NCBI RefSeq assembly: GCF_003219795.1
Contig: NZ_QJVC01000018.1
Location: 1-64,000, forward strand
Direction: 5' to 3'
DNA length: 64,000 bases
Origin: Arthrobacter psychrolactophilus
Lineage (GTDB): Bacteria > Actinomycetota > Actinomycetes > Actinomycetales > Micrococcaceae
In this document: positions 50,329 to 60,056 of the stretch, one piece after another
How positions within the stretch are numbered: position 1 is the first letter of the stretch
How the letters are laid out: each line of letters begins with the position of its first letter
Notes under the pieces: generated by a model
Seen by the model: only the letters and a program-made list of their open reading frames with translations
Databases searched by the model: none
What the model was told of the DNA's origin: nothing
Program-made: the position numbers and the translations under genes

Positions 50329-51882
50329 ATGGCACAAAAGTTAGGTGATGGGACGGTATTGAGTTATTCGGGTGGTGCCGGATCCATCAGTGGCACCTTC
50401 GCCGAGATTTCCGCGCTCGCCGTTGAGATGCGTCGGATCGTCCACCTGCTCGAACCCTTGGAGCGGCAATTGTGTGCGGAATGGACGTGGTTAGGAAATG
50501 CCGCCGGAGGTGCTGGCGCCTACCCGTACGCCAGTCTTGAGGCGATGCGGGACGCCTGGTTTCAGTCGTCGAGTCTGCACGAAACCATGGTGCGGTTGGC
50601 CGCGAATGCTGGGCAGGCGGGGGTGAACTATGCGGCGTCCGAGGCAAACACGGCCAACTCCGTAGCTAACGCACGGCGCAGCGCTGCGTTGGGTCAGGGG
50701 ATGGATGCATGGAGGTGGGGGCCGTTGTCAGCTGTGAAGATTGCCCTTGATATCCGCGGACTGCAGACAACTGAGCAAGATCGGGGGCTGCGGGATTCCC
50801 TAGAGACGATGCTGAACCAAAGCGGCGCCTATGTTGCGGGGGCATTGGGCCCCAGCGTGACCTTCGCCTATCTGATCTCACAGCTAGAGAACAAGAATGC
50901 TCCTGCCGCAGGCACGCTACCGGCCTTTGGGCTGCGGAAAGTGGTGGATGGGTTGGGGATAGCGAAACCCGGAGCGCTGACGGTGCGGCAGGTCCCAGAA
51001 CAGGAATGGCACCTTCGCTCGGGAAAGTTCTACCCGCCGGGACACGCCGTCTCGGCAGCAGGGGTGCCGTGGAGTGAAGGGAGCAGTTTTGCGGCCATGC
51101 TCGGTGGCAGTAACGACGCCTATAGCTATCCGCCGGGGTCAATCGGGGTGGTGCGAGTCGATAAGCCCGACGGCGATCGCGCCTGGGTCGTGCATCTTCC
51201 CGGGACCGAAGACTGGGGCACCTTTGATAGCTCCAACCCCTTCGATATGGAGGGCAATATGGAAGCGATGACGGCGGCCAACCATGAAAAATTCACGCAG
51301 CAAGGGGTGCTCGTGCAGGAACTGATCAAGGAGTCGCTTACCGCATCCGGAGCCCTGCCGGGAGAAGACGTTGTTCTAACGGGGCACAGCGGGGGCGGTA
51401 TTCATGCCGCGGCGGCTGCGGCTGATCCGGATTTTCTGGCGGAGGTGAACGTGCAGATGATTGTGATTGCCGGAGCGCCAGCAAGAAATGCGGGCGTTGG
51501 GGAGGGAGTTTCTGTGGTGGCCCTCGAGAACGATAACGACGTGGTGACCGCGCTAGATTTTGGCCCGCCAATGCCAGCGCCGAACTGGGTGACGGCCACC
51601 TCGCATCGGCCGCCCAGCGGAGACGCTGCGGGTCTCGTCGACGTGCTTGCTCAGGCGCATTCCCTGGACAACTACATAGACGATGCCGTGCTGCTGGATC
51701 AAAGCGGAGATCCCGCTGTTGTGGCCTCGGCAGAGAAATTGCGGACGATTCTAGGCGTCGGAGCCGCCGGTGGCGCCATTGCTGGCAGCAAGTGGGTGTA
51801 TCAAGGACGCGATGGTGCAGACCCGGGGAAGGGAAAGTCAGCACCGAGCGAAGCGAAGAAAAAGAACCGGACGCGCCGTTAG
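50329..51882 (+). CDS. WXG-associated alpha/beta-hydrolase-like protein
   Basis: A 517-aa protein with two parts. Residues about 10-115 resemble an ESX/WXG-type helical N-terminus (ALAVEMRRIVHLLEPLERQL, WTWLGNAAGG). From about 215 the chain has an alpha/beta-hydrolase layout with nucleophile elbow GHSGGG (Ser354) and possible acid and His residues in VVALENDNDVV and LAQAHSLDNYI. The end is basic (KSAPSEAKKKNRTRR). There is no signal peptide. A lipase/esterase or secreted effector is likely, but the substrate and any immunity gene are unknown. AAAGGGG lies upstream of ATG. Confidence 0.8.
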   Translation: MAQKLGDGTVLSYSGGAGSISGTFAEISALAVEMRRIVHLLEPLERQLCAEWTWLGNAAGGAGAYPYASLEAMRDAWFQSSSLHETMVRLAANAGQAGVNYAASEANTANSVANARRSAALGQGMDAWRWGPLSAVKIALDIRGLQTTEQDRGLRDSLETMLNQSGAYVAGALGPSVTFAYLISQLENKNAPAAGTLPAFGLRKVVDGLGIAKPGALTVRQVPEQEWHLRSGKFYPPGHAVSAAGVPWSEGSSFAAMLGGSNDAYSYPPGSIGVVRVDKPDGDRAWVVHLPGTEDWGTFDSSNPFDMEGNMEAMTAANHEKFTQQGVLVQELIKESLTASGALPGEDVVLTGHSGGGIHAAAAAADPDFLAEVNVQMIVIAGAPARNAGVGEGVSVVALENDNDVVTALDFGPPMPAPNWVTATSHRPPSGDAAGLVDVLAQAHSLDNYIDDAVLLDQSGDPAVVASAEKLRTILGVGAAGGAIAGSKWVYQGRDGADPGKGKSAPSEAKKKNRTRR

Positions 51883-52307
51883 CGGCGCGAATCCGAGGAG
51901 CTCACTCCACCGGCCACCATGGACACGCAGCTAATGATCAACGCGGCGAGGATTGCCGTCCAGAAAAAATCATCGATGCTCAGCGACACCGGCGTGAAGG
52001 TGGTGATCCAGGCGGTCAGCCACAGCATGGCGGCATTGATGACGATTGTGAACAATCCCAGCGTCAAAATCGTCACGGGGAGCGACAAGAGTTTCACGAC
52101 CGGCTTGACCAGCGCGTTGACGATGCCAAAGAGCAGGCCAATGAAGAGGTAGGCCAAAACAGTGTTAATGGCATTGGCGCTACCGCTGGCTCCCGCAACA
52201 TCGTTTCCAACAAAGGTCGTTGAGGCGATCTGCATGCCCGGCAGGATCCAACTGGCAACCCACAAGGCAAGGGCGTTGATGACAACTCGAATAATGATTC
52301 TTCCCAT
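51879..52307 (-). CDS. Phage holin superfamily IV / YvlD-like membrane protein
   Basis: A 142-aa membrane protein with four helices (RIIIRVVINALALWVASWILPG, then LAYLFIGLLFGIVNALVKPVVKLLSLPVTILTLGLFTIVINAAMLW is the typical holin-IV pattern). In actinobacterial chromosomes such proteins are not prophage lysis proteins; their role in the envelope is unknown. ATG 52307 has GGAG upstream. Overlaps the convergent hydrolase gene by 4 nt. Confidence 0.88.
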   Translation of the reverse strand: MGRIIIRVVINALALWVASWILPGMQIASTTFVGNDVAGASGSANAINTVLAYLFIGLLFGIVNALVKPVVKLLSLPVTILTLGLFTIVINAAMLWLTAWITTFTPVSLSIDDFFWTAILAALIISCVSMVAGGVSSSDSRR

Positions 52308-52372
52308 GGCTCCATAGTTCCACATTTCGGGCTTAGAAAAGCTGTGAACTGGCGCTGCCATAAGCTAGAGAC

Positions 52373-53494
52373 ATGACCGAGACAAACAGCACAGGACTTA
52401 CCGGTGTGCAGCCTCGACCCGTAGTGGGCCGTCTGCCAAAATACTCCGCGGGAAAACCGCCGGTGGAAGTGCCGGGTCTTGAGAGTTTTAAGCTGTCGTC
52501 CAATGAGAACCCCTTGGGGCCGGTCCCCGCCGTCATGGAGGTACTGCGCGCAGCGGCCGATGTTCACCGCTACCCCGATACCAGCTGCACGCTTCTGCGG
52601 AACGCTCTGGCTCAATTCTTGGATCTTCCCGCCGATGACGTGGTCGCAGGCGCCGGAAGCCTCGGCGCCCTCAACCAGATCCTTGCCGCATTCTCGGGTC
52701 AGAACGACGACGGGGTGCCCGACGAGGTCATCTATGCATGGCGTTCCTTCGAGGCCTACCCAATCTGCGTCGGACTTGCTGGCGCCGCGAGTGTTCAGGT
52801 CCCGCTCCGCGCCGATGGCGGTCACGACCTCGATGCTATGGCCGCTGCCGTCACCGATCGCACTAAAGTGATCCTGCTGTGCACACCCAATAACCCCACC
52901 GGCCCGGCCCTGCGCTCGCAGGAAACCGAGGACTTCATCCGCAAGATCCCCGCCCACGTGGTCATTGTGATCGACGAGGCCTACCTGGAATTTGTGCGGG
53001 CCGACGCCGTAGTTGACGGCGTGGAAATGTACCGCAAATACGCCAACGTCATGGTGTTGCGCACATTCTCAAAGGCGCATGGACTCGCCGGCCTGCGCGT
53101 TGGCTACTCCATTTCGCAGCCGGAAATCACGCAGTACCTGCGCGCGGCAGCTACACCATTTGCCGTCTCGGGCATCGCCGAACAAGCCGCCGTCGCGTCG
53201 CTGGCTCACTACAACCAGGTTGTAGAAAGAGTACAAAGCCTTGTTGATGAACGAACCCGGGTGGTGACTGGCCTGCAGCAGCTCGGCTGGGAGATCCCTG
53301 AGGCTCAGGGAAACTTCATCTGGCTGGCCTTGGGTGCTAATAGTCAAGACTTTGCGGCCGTGGCGCTCGATCATGCGCTCTCTGTTCGGGCATTTGGCGA
53401 CGAAGGTGTCCGCGTATCTATCGGCGAGGTCGCCGCGAACACTAGACTTCTGGAAATCTGTGCGTCCTATACAAAAGAGCCGCAACGTTCCTAG
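52373..53494 (+). CDS. hisC: Histidinol-phosphate / aromatic aminotransferase
   Basis: A 373-aa class I/II aminotransferase. KLSSNENPLGP at 40-50, TPNNPTGP at about 171-178 and the PLP Lys234 in TFSKAHGLAGLRVGYS are HisC marks. It converts imidazole-acetol phosphate to histidinol phosphate; an aromatic-aminotransferase (Pat) role is also possible since it stands apart from other his genes. Divergent from the holin-type gene. Confidence 0.9.
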   Translation: MTETNSTGLTGVQPRPVVGRLPKYSAGKPPVEVPGLESFKLSSNENPLGPVPAVMEVLRAAADVHRYPDTSCTLLRNALAQFLDLPADDVVAGAGSLGALNQILAAFSGQNDDGVPDEVIYAWRSFEAYPICVGLAGAASVQVPLRADGGHDLDAMAAAVTDRTKVILLCTPNNPTGPALRSQETEDFIRKIPAHVVIVIDEAYLEFVRADAVVDGVEMYRKYANVMVLRTFSKAHGLAGLRVGYSISQPEITQYLRAAATPFAVSGIAEQAAVASLAHYNQVVERVQSLVDERTRVVTGLQQLGWEIPEAQGNFIWLALGANSQDFAAVALDHALSVRAFGDEGVRVSIGEVAANTRLLEICASYTKEPQRS

Positions 53495-53659
53495 CGATTA
53501 ACAAAGGCATGATTTGCCTACGGGTACGGATACAGTTGTAAATCGAAAACGTATATATATGCGCCAGCAGGAATGCATTCCCGAAGCGGCATATATCGGC
53601 ACCAACGAGTCGGGACAGGGCGCATGACGCATCTGGGATTCGGCAGACGAGGAGACAGC
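53495..53659 (+). promoter_or_regulatory. AT-rich promoter region of the oxo-acid dehydrogenase operon
   Basis: About 165 bp with a low-GC stretch around 53530-53570 (TTGTAAATC, then GTATATATATG) that likely carries the promoter of the E1alpha-E1beta-E2 operon. No exact -35/-10 pair was chosen. No gene seen. Confidence 0.45.
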
Positions 53660-54919
53660 ATGGGCGCCGCCCAACAAGCTGCCAGTGATTCACACGAGGC
53701 AGCTTCAGCAAGCACGAGTTCCGTCAACACGGGCTTGAACGCAGCAACGCGTCCGCAGGCCGGAGAGTCCGCCGGAGTGTTGCGCGCCAATGCGGTGGGA
53801 TCCGATGAAGCCGTCCAGCTTCTGGATGAGCAGGGACATGCTCTCCACGACGCGACCTTCAGCCCTTACATAGCGGCGCTGAGCCCGGAAACCATCCGTG
53901 GCTTCTACCGTGACATGGCCATCGTGCGCCGCTTTGACGCCGAGGCGACCGCGCTGCAGCGACAGGGCGAGTTGGCGCTCTGGGTGCCGGTTGTGGGCCA
54001 GGAAGCGGCCCAGATCGGCTCCGGTCGCGCCATGAACTCCGCTGATTATGCCTTCCCCACCTACCGCGAACACGGCGTTGCGCTGACACGTGGCCTCGAC
54101 CTTGCAGACCTGCTGAAGCTTTTCCGCGGCGTCTCCAACGGTGGGTGGGATCCGCGCGAGAGCAACTTCCACCTGTACACCCTGGTCTTGGCTGCTCAGA
54201 CCCTCCACGCCGTGGGTTATGCCATGGGCATTCAGCGCGATCTTGCTGCTGACCCCGCAACCGAGCCGGCCGCCGTCGTGGCGTACTTCGGTGATGGTTC
54301 CAGCAGCGAAGGCGATGTGCATGAATCGATGGTCTTCGCCGCCTCATACAACGCGCCCGTGGTCTTCTTCTGCCAGAACAACAACTGGGCCATCTCGGTA
54401 CCTTTTGAAGTTCAGTCGAAGGTGCCCCTGGTCAACCGCGCGGGTGGCTACGGTATCCCAGGTATTCGCGTAGATGGTAACGATGTTCTGGCTGTTTACG
54501 CCGTCTCTAAGTGGGCGCTTGACCACGCCCGTGAAGGACACGGCCCCGTGCTAATCGAAGCCTCAACCTACCGCGTCGGCGCGCACACCACGGCCGATGA
54601 CCCCACCAAGTATCGCGAAAACGCCGAAGAGGAACTGTGGAAGACACGGGACCCGCTGCAGCGTTTGGAGGCCTACCTGCGCGCCGAGAATCTGGCCGAC
54701 GACGAGTTCTTTACCCAGGTGAAGAACGACGGCGACGAGCTGGCTGCCCATGTCCGCAAGGCCACGCTGGCCTTGGGTGGAGCTGATATTCGTCAAAAGT
54801 TCGCCACCGTCTACGCTGAGGCCCACCCGCTCGTAGCCGAAGAGCTGGCATGGTTTGAAAAGTACGAGGCATCCTTCGTCGATGCCCAGAACGCAGAGAC
54901 CGAAGGCGGTGCCGCATGA
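53660..54919 (+). CDS. 2-oxo acid dehydrogenase E1 alpha subunit
   Basis: A 419-aa thiamine-diphosphate E1alpha. The N-terminal 80 residues are a low-complexity Ala/Ser/Glu stretch. Then follow FYRDMAIVRRFDAEATALQRQGEL and the ThDP motif GDGSSSEGDVHESM, then CQNNNWAIS. ATG 53660 is chosen since GAGGAG is upstream. It decarboxylates a 2-oxo acid and transfers the acyl group to lipoamide on E2. Whether the substrate is pyruvate or a branched-chain oxo-acid is not settled; length and gene order (alpha, beta, E2, without E3) favour branched-chain type. Confidence 0.92.
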   Translation: MGAAQQAASDSHEAASASTSSVNTGLNAATRPQAGESAGVLRANAVGSDEAVQLLDEQGHALHDATFSPYIAALSPETIRGFYRDMAIVRRFDAEATALQRQGELALWVPVVGQEAAQIGSGRAMNSADYAFPTYREHGVALTRGLDLADLLKLFRGVSNGGWDPRESNFHLYTLVLAAQTLHAVGYAMGIQRDLAADPATEPAAVVAYFGDGSSSEGDVHESMVFAASYNAPVVFFCQNNNWAISVPFEVQSKVPLVNRAGGYGIPGIRVDGNDVLAVYAVSKWALDHAREGHGPVLIEASTYRVGAHTTADDPTKYRENAEEELWKTRDPLQRLEAYLRAENLADDEFFTQVKNDGDELAAHVRKATLALGGADIRQKFATVYAEAHPLVAEELAWFEKYEASFVDAQNAETEGGAA

Positions 54920-55890
54920 GCACGATGACCATTGCAAAGGCCATCACGGAAGGCCTGCGCGCGACACTGAGCAATGATCCCAAGAGCTTCCTCATGGGTG
55001 AAGACATTGGATCCCTGGGCGGTGTTTACCGTGTCACCGAAGGCCTGAAGAAGGAATTCGGCGCCCACCGGGTCATGGACACCCCGCTGGCCGAGTCCGG
55101 CATCATCGGCACCGCCATTGGCATGGCCCTGCGCGGACACCGCCCCATCTGCGAGATCCAGTTCGACGGCTTTGTGTTCCCGGCGTTCAACCAGATCACA
55201 ACCCAGCTGGCCAAGATTCGCACGCGCACGGACGGGCAGTTGAGCGCCCCTGTGGTGATTCGTATTCCATATGGTGGCGGCATCGGATCCATCGAGCACC
55301 ACTCGGAATCGCCCGAGGCGCTGTTTGCCCACACGGCAGGCCTGCGCATCATCAGCCCCTCCAACGCCAACGATGCTTACTGGATGATCCAGCAGGCCGT
55401 AGCGTGCAAGGATCCGGTCATTGTCTTCGAACCCAAGCGCCGTTACTGGCTCAAGGGCGAGGTAGACACCGAGAATTCTCCCGGCGACCCTTTCAAAGCT
55501 CATGTGGTGCGCGAAGGCAGCGACGCAACCATCGTCAGCTACGGCCCGCTGGTTCCCGTGGCCCTAGCCGCAGCCAATGCCGCAGCAGAAGAGGGCCGCA
55601 GCGTTGAGGTCATCGACCTGCGCTCCATTTCACCCATCGACTTTGACACGGTAGAAGCCTCCGTGAATAAGACCGGTCGCCTCATCGTCACTCACGAGGC
55701 ACCGACCTTTGGTGGCATCGGCGGCGAAATCGCCTCACGCATCAGCGAACGCTGCTTCTACTCACTCGAGGCCCCGGCCATCCGCGTGGGCGGCTTCCAT
55801 ATGCCGTACCCCGTGGCACGCGTTGAAGAGCACTACCTCCCGGACATTGACCGCATGCTGGAGGCGTTGGACCGCGCCTTCGCATACTAG
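54916..55890 (+). CDS. 2-oxo acid dehydrogenase E1 beta subunit
   Basis: A 324-aa E1beta, partner of the preceding alpha subunit in the alpha2-beta2 core. [59 protein letters not shown] and [19 protein letters not shown] are characteristic. Starts with ATG overlapping the alpha stop (ATGA), so translation is coupled. Confidence 0.94.
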   Translation: MSTMTIAKAITEGLRATLSNDPKSFLMGEDIGSLGGVYRVTEGLKKEFGAHRVMDTPLAESGIIGTAIGMALRGHRPICEIQFDGFVFPAFNQITTQLAKIRTRTDGQLSAPVVIRIPYGGGIGSIEHHSESPEALFAHTAGLRIISPSNANDAYWMIQQAVACKDPVIVFEPKRRYWLKGEVDTENSPGDPFKAHVVREGSDATIVSYGPLVPVALAAANAAAEEGRSVEVIDLRSISPIDFDTVEASVNKTGRLIVTHEAPTFGGIGGEIASRISERCFYSLEAPAIRVGGFHMPYPVARVEEHYLPDIDRMLEALDRAFAY

Positions 55891-55903
55891 GAAGGCCAGC
55901 ACC

Positions 55904-57283
55904 ATGTCGAAGCTTTCATATTTCAACCTGCCCGATGTTGGCGAAGGCCTGACCGAGGCCGAGATCGTCTCGTGGAAGGTCAAGCTGGGCGACACCGTCG
56001 CGATCAATGACATCATCGTGGAAATTGAAACAGCTAAGTCCATCGTTGAGCTGCCCTCGCCTTATGCCGGCATGGTGGCCCAGCTGATGGTGGCCGAGGG
56101 CGACACGGTAGACGTGGGAACACCCATCATTGCCATCGGCTCTGAGCTGGCTGCGCCCGAAACGACGCCGGCTCCTGTGGTGCCCGAAGCGCCGGTCGCT
56201 CCCGAGGCTGACGTTATGAAGCCGCTGGTTGGTTCTGGCCCTAAGGCCGACGCCGTCAAGCGCCGCCCGCGGGTAGCTGCGGCTTCCGCGGCGCTCGCCC
56301 CTGCGCCTACCGTTGCGGCAGTTGCCGCACCTCAGGCACCTGCCCAGGTTCCGGCGTCGAACCTTCCGACTCAGGCACAGGCTGCGCCAAAGTCCAGCCG
56401 CGTGCTGGCCAAGCCTCCCGTGCGCAAGGCCGCCAAGGACTTGGGTATCGACCTCAACGAGGTCTCAGCCACTGGTTTGCGCGGCGAGGTCACCAAGAAG
56501 GACCTGTTGAGTTACCAAGATCAGCGTACGGCCGAACAAGATGGTGCCGGCAGCTTCTGGGCTCCTGCCACGGGTAGCGGTCTGGCCGACGATCCGCGCA
56601 TCGAACGGATCAAGGTCAAGGGTGTACGCAAGGCGACCGCCAAGGCCATGGTCGAAAGCGCCTTCTCGGCCCCGCACGTGAGCATTTTCGTTGACGTCGA
56701 CGCCTCACGCACCATGGAATTTGTGAAGCGTCTGAAGGCGTCGCGCGACTTTGAGGGCATCAAGGTCTCCCCGTTATTGATTCTGGCCAAGGCTGTCATT
56801 TGGGCGGCCGCGCGCAACCCATCTGTCAACGCCACCTGGACCGGCGATGAGATCATCATCAAGCACTTCATGAACCTTGGCATTGCCGCGGCCACGCCGC
56901 GCGGGCTCATGGTGCCGAACATCAAGGACGCGCAAAACCTGTCGCTTAAGGAATTGGCCATTGCGCTGAACTCCCTCGCCACGACGGCTCGCGCGGGCAA
57001 GACGCAGCCGGCCGATATGCAGGGCGGTTCCTTGACGGTGACCAATATCGGCGCCCTCGGCATCGATACGGGTACGCCCATCATCAACCCGGGCGAGGTC
57101 GCGATCGTCGCCTTCGGCACGATCAAGCAAAAGCCGTGGGTGCTCGATGGTGAAGTTATCCCGCGCTGGATCACCACCCTGGGCGGTTCCTTCGATCATC
57201 GCGTGGTGGATGGCGATCTGTCTGCCCGTTTCATGGCCGATGTGGCCGCCATCCTGGAAGAGCCCGCGCTTCTTCTGGACTAG
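55904..57283 (+). CDS. 2-oxo acid dehydrogenase E2 acyltransferase
   Basis: A 459-aa E2. The lipoyl domain carries its Lys45 in [11 protein letters not shown] Pro/Ala-rich linker covers about 85-165, the E3-binding domain is about 164-205 ([25 protein letters not shown]), and the catalytic domain ends with DHRVVDGD, His432 being the catalytic residue. The start ATG 55904 is 14 nt after the E1beta stop. E3 (lipoamide dehydrogenase) must come from elsewhere. Confidence 0.94.
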   Translation: MSKLSYFNLPDVGEGLTEAEIVSWKVKLGDTVAINDIIVEIETAKSIVELPSPYAGMVAQLMVAEGDTVDVGTPIIAIGSELAAPETTPAPVVPEAPVAPEADVMKPLVGSGPKADAVKRRPRVAAASAALAPAPTVAAVAAPQAPAQVPASNLPTQAQAAPKSSRVLAKPPVRKAAKDLGIDLNEVSATGLRGEVTKKDLLSYQDQRTAEQDGAGSFWAPATGSGLADDPRIERIKVKGVRKATAKAMVESAFSAPHVSIFVDVDASRTMEFVKRLKASRDFEGIKVSPLLILAKAVIWAAARNPSVNATWTGDEIIIKHFMNLGIAAATPRGLMVPNIKDAQNLSLKELAIALNSLATTARAGKTQPADMQGGSLTVTNIGALGIDTGTPIINPGEVAIVAFGTIKQKPWVLDGEVIPRWITTLGGSFDHRVVDGDLSARFMADVAAILEEPALLLD

Positions 57284-57295
57284 CTCCGCCGATCA

Positions 57296-57333
57296 GGTTC
57301 TAGCGGTGGCTTGCAATAGCCTCCGCTAGAACC
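57296..57333. terminator. Hairpin at the convergent end of E2 and the aminotransferase
   Basis: GGTTCTAGCGG (57296-57306) pairs with CCGCTAGAACC (57323-57333), and GGCT/AGCC inside (57308-57311, 57318-57321) extends the stem. It starts 13 nt past the E2 stop and covers the last codons of the convergent aminotransferase. Probable terminator for E2. No T run. Confidence 0.65.
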
Positions 57334-58589
57334 GGTGCGAGCCGCTTGACGCCTTCCCGCAGTGTTTCGGGCGGGACTGCACTGAACGCTAGGCGCAACT
57401 TATTACTCGGCCCGGTAGTGGGGGAGAAGGCTGCGCCCGGAACAAACACCACACCTGCGTCGATGCCCTGGTGGAGGAGCGGGTAGCTGTCGATACCCTC
57501 GGGCAATGTCAGCCACACAAAGAAGCCACCTTCGGGACGGCTCCAGCTCACGCCGTCGGGCATGAATTCATCCAAGGCCGCCAACAGGGCCGCGCAACGC
57601 TCGGCGTAGATGGCACGGTAGCTATCGATCTGTCCGTGCCAGTCGTAGTCGCGCAAGTAAGTGCTCACGAGAAGCTGGTTGAACGTGGGCGGGCACAGCG
57701 TGACAGCCTCACTGGCCAGGTAGTAACGCTGCTTCAGATGCGCCGGAACGAGCGCCCAACCAATGCGCAATCCGGGGGCGAAGATCTTAGAGAATGAGCC
57801 CAAATACAGCACATCTTCCGGGTTTGCCGCGCGCAGGGGCTCCGGCAGGACGCCGTCGAACTTCAACAGCCCATAGGGGTTGTCCTCTAGCACCAAGATA
57901 TTCGCCTCACGGCATATGTCAACAACTTCCTGCCGCCGCTCAGGCGCCAGCAACGCCCCCGAGGGGTTGTTGAAATTGGGGATCGTGTACAGCAATTTGA
58001 TGCGCTTGCCCTCGGCTTGCAGGGCCGCGATGCGCTCCCGCAACAGTGACGGCACGATGCCGTGCTCATCCACGACGACCGGCTGAACGTCTACCTGATA
58101 GGCCTCGAAGGTGTTGAGGGCGCCGACATATGTGGGGTCCTCGAGCAAGATCACATCGCCGGGATCGCAGAAGACCTTCGCGGCAACGTCCTGGGCCGAT
58201 TGTGAACCGGCCGTGATGACAACATTGTCGGGATCGGCGTCGAGGATGCCTTCTGCCGCCATGACCTCGCAAATCTGCGTTCGCAGTTCTAGGGTGCCCT
58301 GCCCGCCGCCGTATTGGAGCGCTTCTAGGCCCTTCTCAGCGATGATGGCGGCCGCCGTGGCTGCTAGTCGCGCCAGTGGCAGTGACTGTAAATATGGGTT
58401 ACCGCCAGCGAGGGAGACAAGCCCCGGCTTCATGGAGATCTCGAAAACATCTCGCACCGCAGACTGCTTGATATTAGCGGCGCGGGCGGAGAGCAAGGCC
58501 TCATGTCGATGCGCGGTTGCATTGGCGGCGGGGACGTCTTTGGGCAGATGATCGACGGCGACAGTGGCGTCGGATGCTGGAGTGTTCAC
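57300..58589 (-). CDS. PLP-dependent aminotransferase (class I/II, MocR-fold type)
   Basis: A 429-aa PLP enzyme without a DNA-binding domain, close to 2-aminoadipate/branched-chain aminotransferase types. ISLAGG-like SLAGGNPYLQSLPL near the start, QYGGGQGTLELR, TIPNFNNPSGALLAPERR and the PLP Lys in YLGSFSKIFAPGLRIGWA are visible. GTG start. Substrate not identified. Its coding end is overlapped by the terminator hairpin of the convergent E2 gene. Confidence 0.88.
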   Translation of the reverse strand: MNTPASDATVAVDHLPKDVPAANATAHRHEALLSARAANIKQSAVRDVFEISMKPGLVSLAGGNPYLQSLPLARLAATAAAIIAEKGLEALQYGGGQGTLELRTQICEVMAAEGILDADPDNVVITAGSQSAQDVAAKVFCDPGDVILLEDPTYVGALNTFEAYQVDVQPVVVDEHGIVPSLLRERIAALQAEGKRIKLLYTIPNFNNPSGALLAPERRQEVVDICREANILVLEDNPYGLLKFDGVLPEPLRAANPEDVLYLGSFSKIFAPGLRIGWALVPAHLKQRYYLASEAVTLCPPTFNQLLVSTYLRDYDWHGQIDSYRAIYAERCAALLAALDEFMPDGVSWSRPEGGFFVWLTLPEGIDSYPLLHQGIDAGVVFVPGAAFSPTTGPSNKLRLAFSAVPPETLREGVKRLAPVLAEAIASHR

Positions 58590-58837
58590 GGTCTCAGGAT
58601 ATATCTATTGTTGCCAAATAGGCACCAAATGTTTTCAAGAATGGATTTTTCGCTTCTGACGCGCTTTGGCAGCTACCCTCATGGGAAGTGATTCCTTTGA
58701 TTTTTGGGCGCTTGCTGCATCGCTCCTAGGGTCCGCGCAGAGCCTGTGCTGGTAATGCGCGGCGACTCTAGTTCAGAAGCGCGGTCAATCGTTCCGTCAG
58801 CCAACGCTTTGCTTGTGCAGAATATGGGCGGGCTACC

Positions 58838-59596
58838 TCAGGAGAAAAATAGCATCTTGACCAGCGCTGCCGCGCCGACGGCAATGATGGTGGCGCGCAA
58901 GGCAACTGGGGGCAGTAATCTGCCGAAGCGTGCGCCGATGAGTCCACCCAACAGGGATCCGGCGGCGATCAACGCCGTGACCCGCCAATCAATATATTGC
59001 CAGGCAACAAGCATGAAGGTGATGGCAGCGACGCCATTGACGGCGGTGGTCAAAACATTCTTCACAGCGTTGATTTGCTGCAATGCCACCTGCGTCATAA
59101 TGCCCATCAGGCCCACGATCAAGATGCCTTGAGCGGCACCAAAATAGCCGCCATACATGCCCAAGACAAAGATCCCCGCGAGCAAAGCAGCTGTGCTGTG
59201 CGTGGGGCCAGTTGTGCCGCGTCGAGTTAGCTTTCGTTGCACCATTGGGCCAAAAGCCACCATCAAAAGCCCGATGATGATCAACACCGGCACAATGGTT
59301 TTGAAGGCGGACGACGGCAATATGAGCAACAGGATGGCACCTGCTAGGCCACCGGCCAATGACGCTGGCAAGAGCCGCTTAAGCATGACCTTATTGGGTG
59401 CCAACTCCTTGCGGTAACCCCACGTTCCGGATAGGCCGCCGGCCACGAGACCAATATTGTTGGAAATATTGGCGGTCAGGGGTGGATAGCCGAAAAGTAG
59501 CAGCGTGGGAAAGGTGACAAGGGTGCCGGAGCCCACCACAACGTTGATCATTCCAGCCCAGAAGCCCGCCAGAAAGATTGCTGCGGCTTCGAGCAT
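58838..59596 (-). CDS. TSUP / TauE-SafE family membrane permease
   Basis: A 252-aa membrane protein with about eight helices and the two TauE/SafE half-repeats (for example GFWAGMINVVVGSGTLVTFPTLLLFGYPP and TAVNGVAAITFMLVAWQYIDW). Family members export sulfite or organosulfur anions. Substrate not known. A 248-bp gap without a gene separates it from the aminotransferase gene. Confidence 0.9.
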   Translation of the reverse strand: MLEAAAIFLAGFWAGMINVVVGSGTLVTFPTLLLFGYPPLTANISNNIGLVAGGLSGTWGYRKELAPNKVMLKRLLPASLAGGLAGAILLLILPSSAFKTIVPVLIIIGLLMVAFGPMVQRKLTRRGTTGPTHSTAALLAGIFVLGMYGGYFGAAQGILIVGLMGIMTQVALQQINAVKNVLTTAVNGVAAITFMLVAWQYIDWRVTALIAAGSLLGGLIGARFGRLLPPVALRATIIAVGAAALVKMLFFS

Positions 59597-59633
59597 GGAG
59601 AGTCCTAAGTGTTAAGGAAAAGTGGAGTGCTTC

Positions 59634-60029
59634 TTAGGATTCCGCGACGGGAGTTGCCAGTTTTTGGGCGGAGACCCAGGCCATGATGTCCTGGCTGCGA
59701 ATGCGTCGGTGCGATCCCCGGTACTGGACGGCAATTTCGCCTCGGTCGGTCAGGTTTCGCAAGAACGTGTTCGAGATACCAGCCAGCTCAGCGGCCTGGG
59801 ACGTGGTGAGTAACTCGGCAACACTGGCCACGCTTACCGCATCCCCGCGTGAGAGACGGTGCAGGAGGTCAAGAACGGCCTCGCGTGCGCCGTCGTCTAG
59901 GCGATGGGCCGTCCCGTCAACAAAAACCGTCACGTCATTGCTATCGGCGAGGGTTCGCGCAAGCTTTTCCTGCTCTGTTGTAGCCAAGGGAGGGCTGACT
60001 CTGGGGGCATCTAATGTCATGGGAAACAT
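59634..60029 (-). CDS. Excisionase-like HTH protein, orphan antitoxin type
   Basis: A 131-aa protein with a C-terminal MerR-like/excisionase HTH (about 68-122: LTTSQAAELAGISNTFLRNLTDRGEI, RRIRSQDIMAWV). The N-terminal half (VTVFVDGTAHRLDDGAREAVLDLLHRL) resembles the partner-binding part of antitoxins that accompany PIN-domain toxins. No PIN gene stands on either side. ATG 60029 or 60020; no ribosome site seen. Divergent from the oxidoreductase gene, only 27 bp from start to start. Confidence 0.72.
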   Translation of the reverse strand: MFPMTLDAPRVSPPLATTEQEKLARTLADSNDVTVFVDGTAHRLDDGAREAVLDLLHRLSRGDAVSVASVAELLTTSQAAELAGISNTFLRNLTDRGEIAVQYRGSHRRIRSQDIMAWVSAQKLATPVAES

Positions 60030-60056
60030 AGTAGCGCGGACGGTAGGCTGAGATTC

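Noticed and set aside
51879-52307. Prophage remnant suggested by a holin-type protein
   Set aside because: No integrase, capsid or lysis genes surround it. The family is common as a chromosomal membrane protein in actinobacteria.
58590-58837. Possible small gene between the aminotransferase and TauE genes
   Set aside because: An open frame crosses the region but continues antisense into the TauE gene and has no ribosome site or motif.
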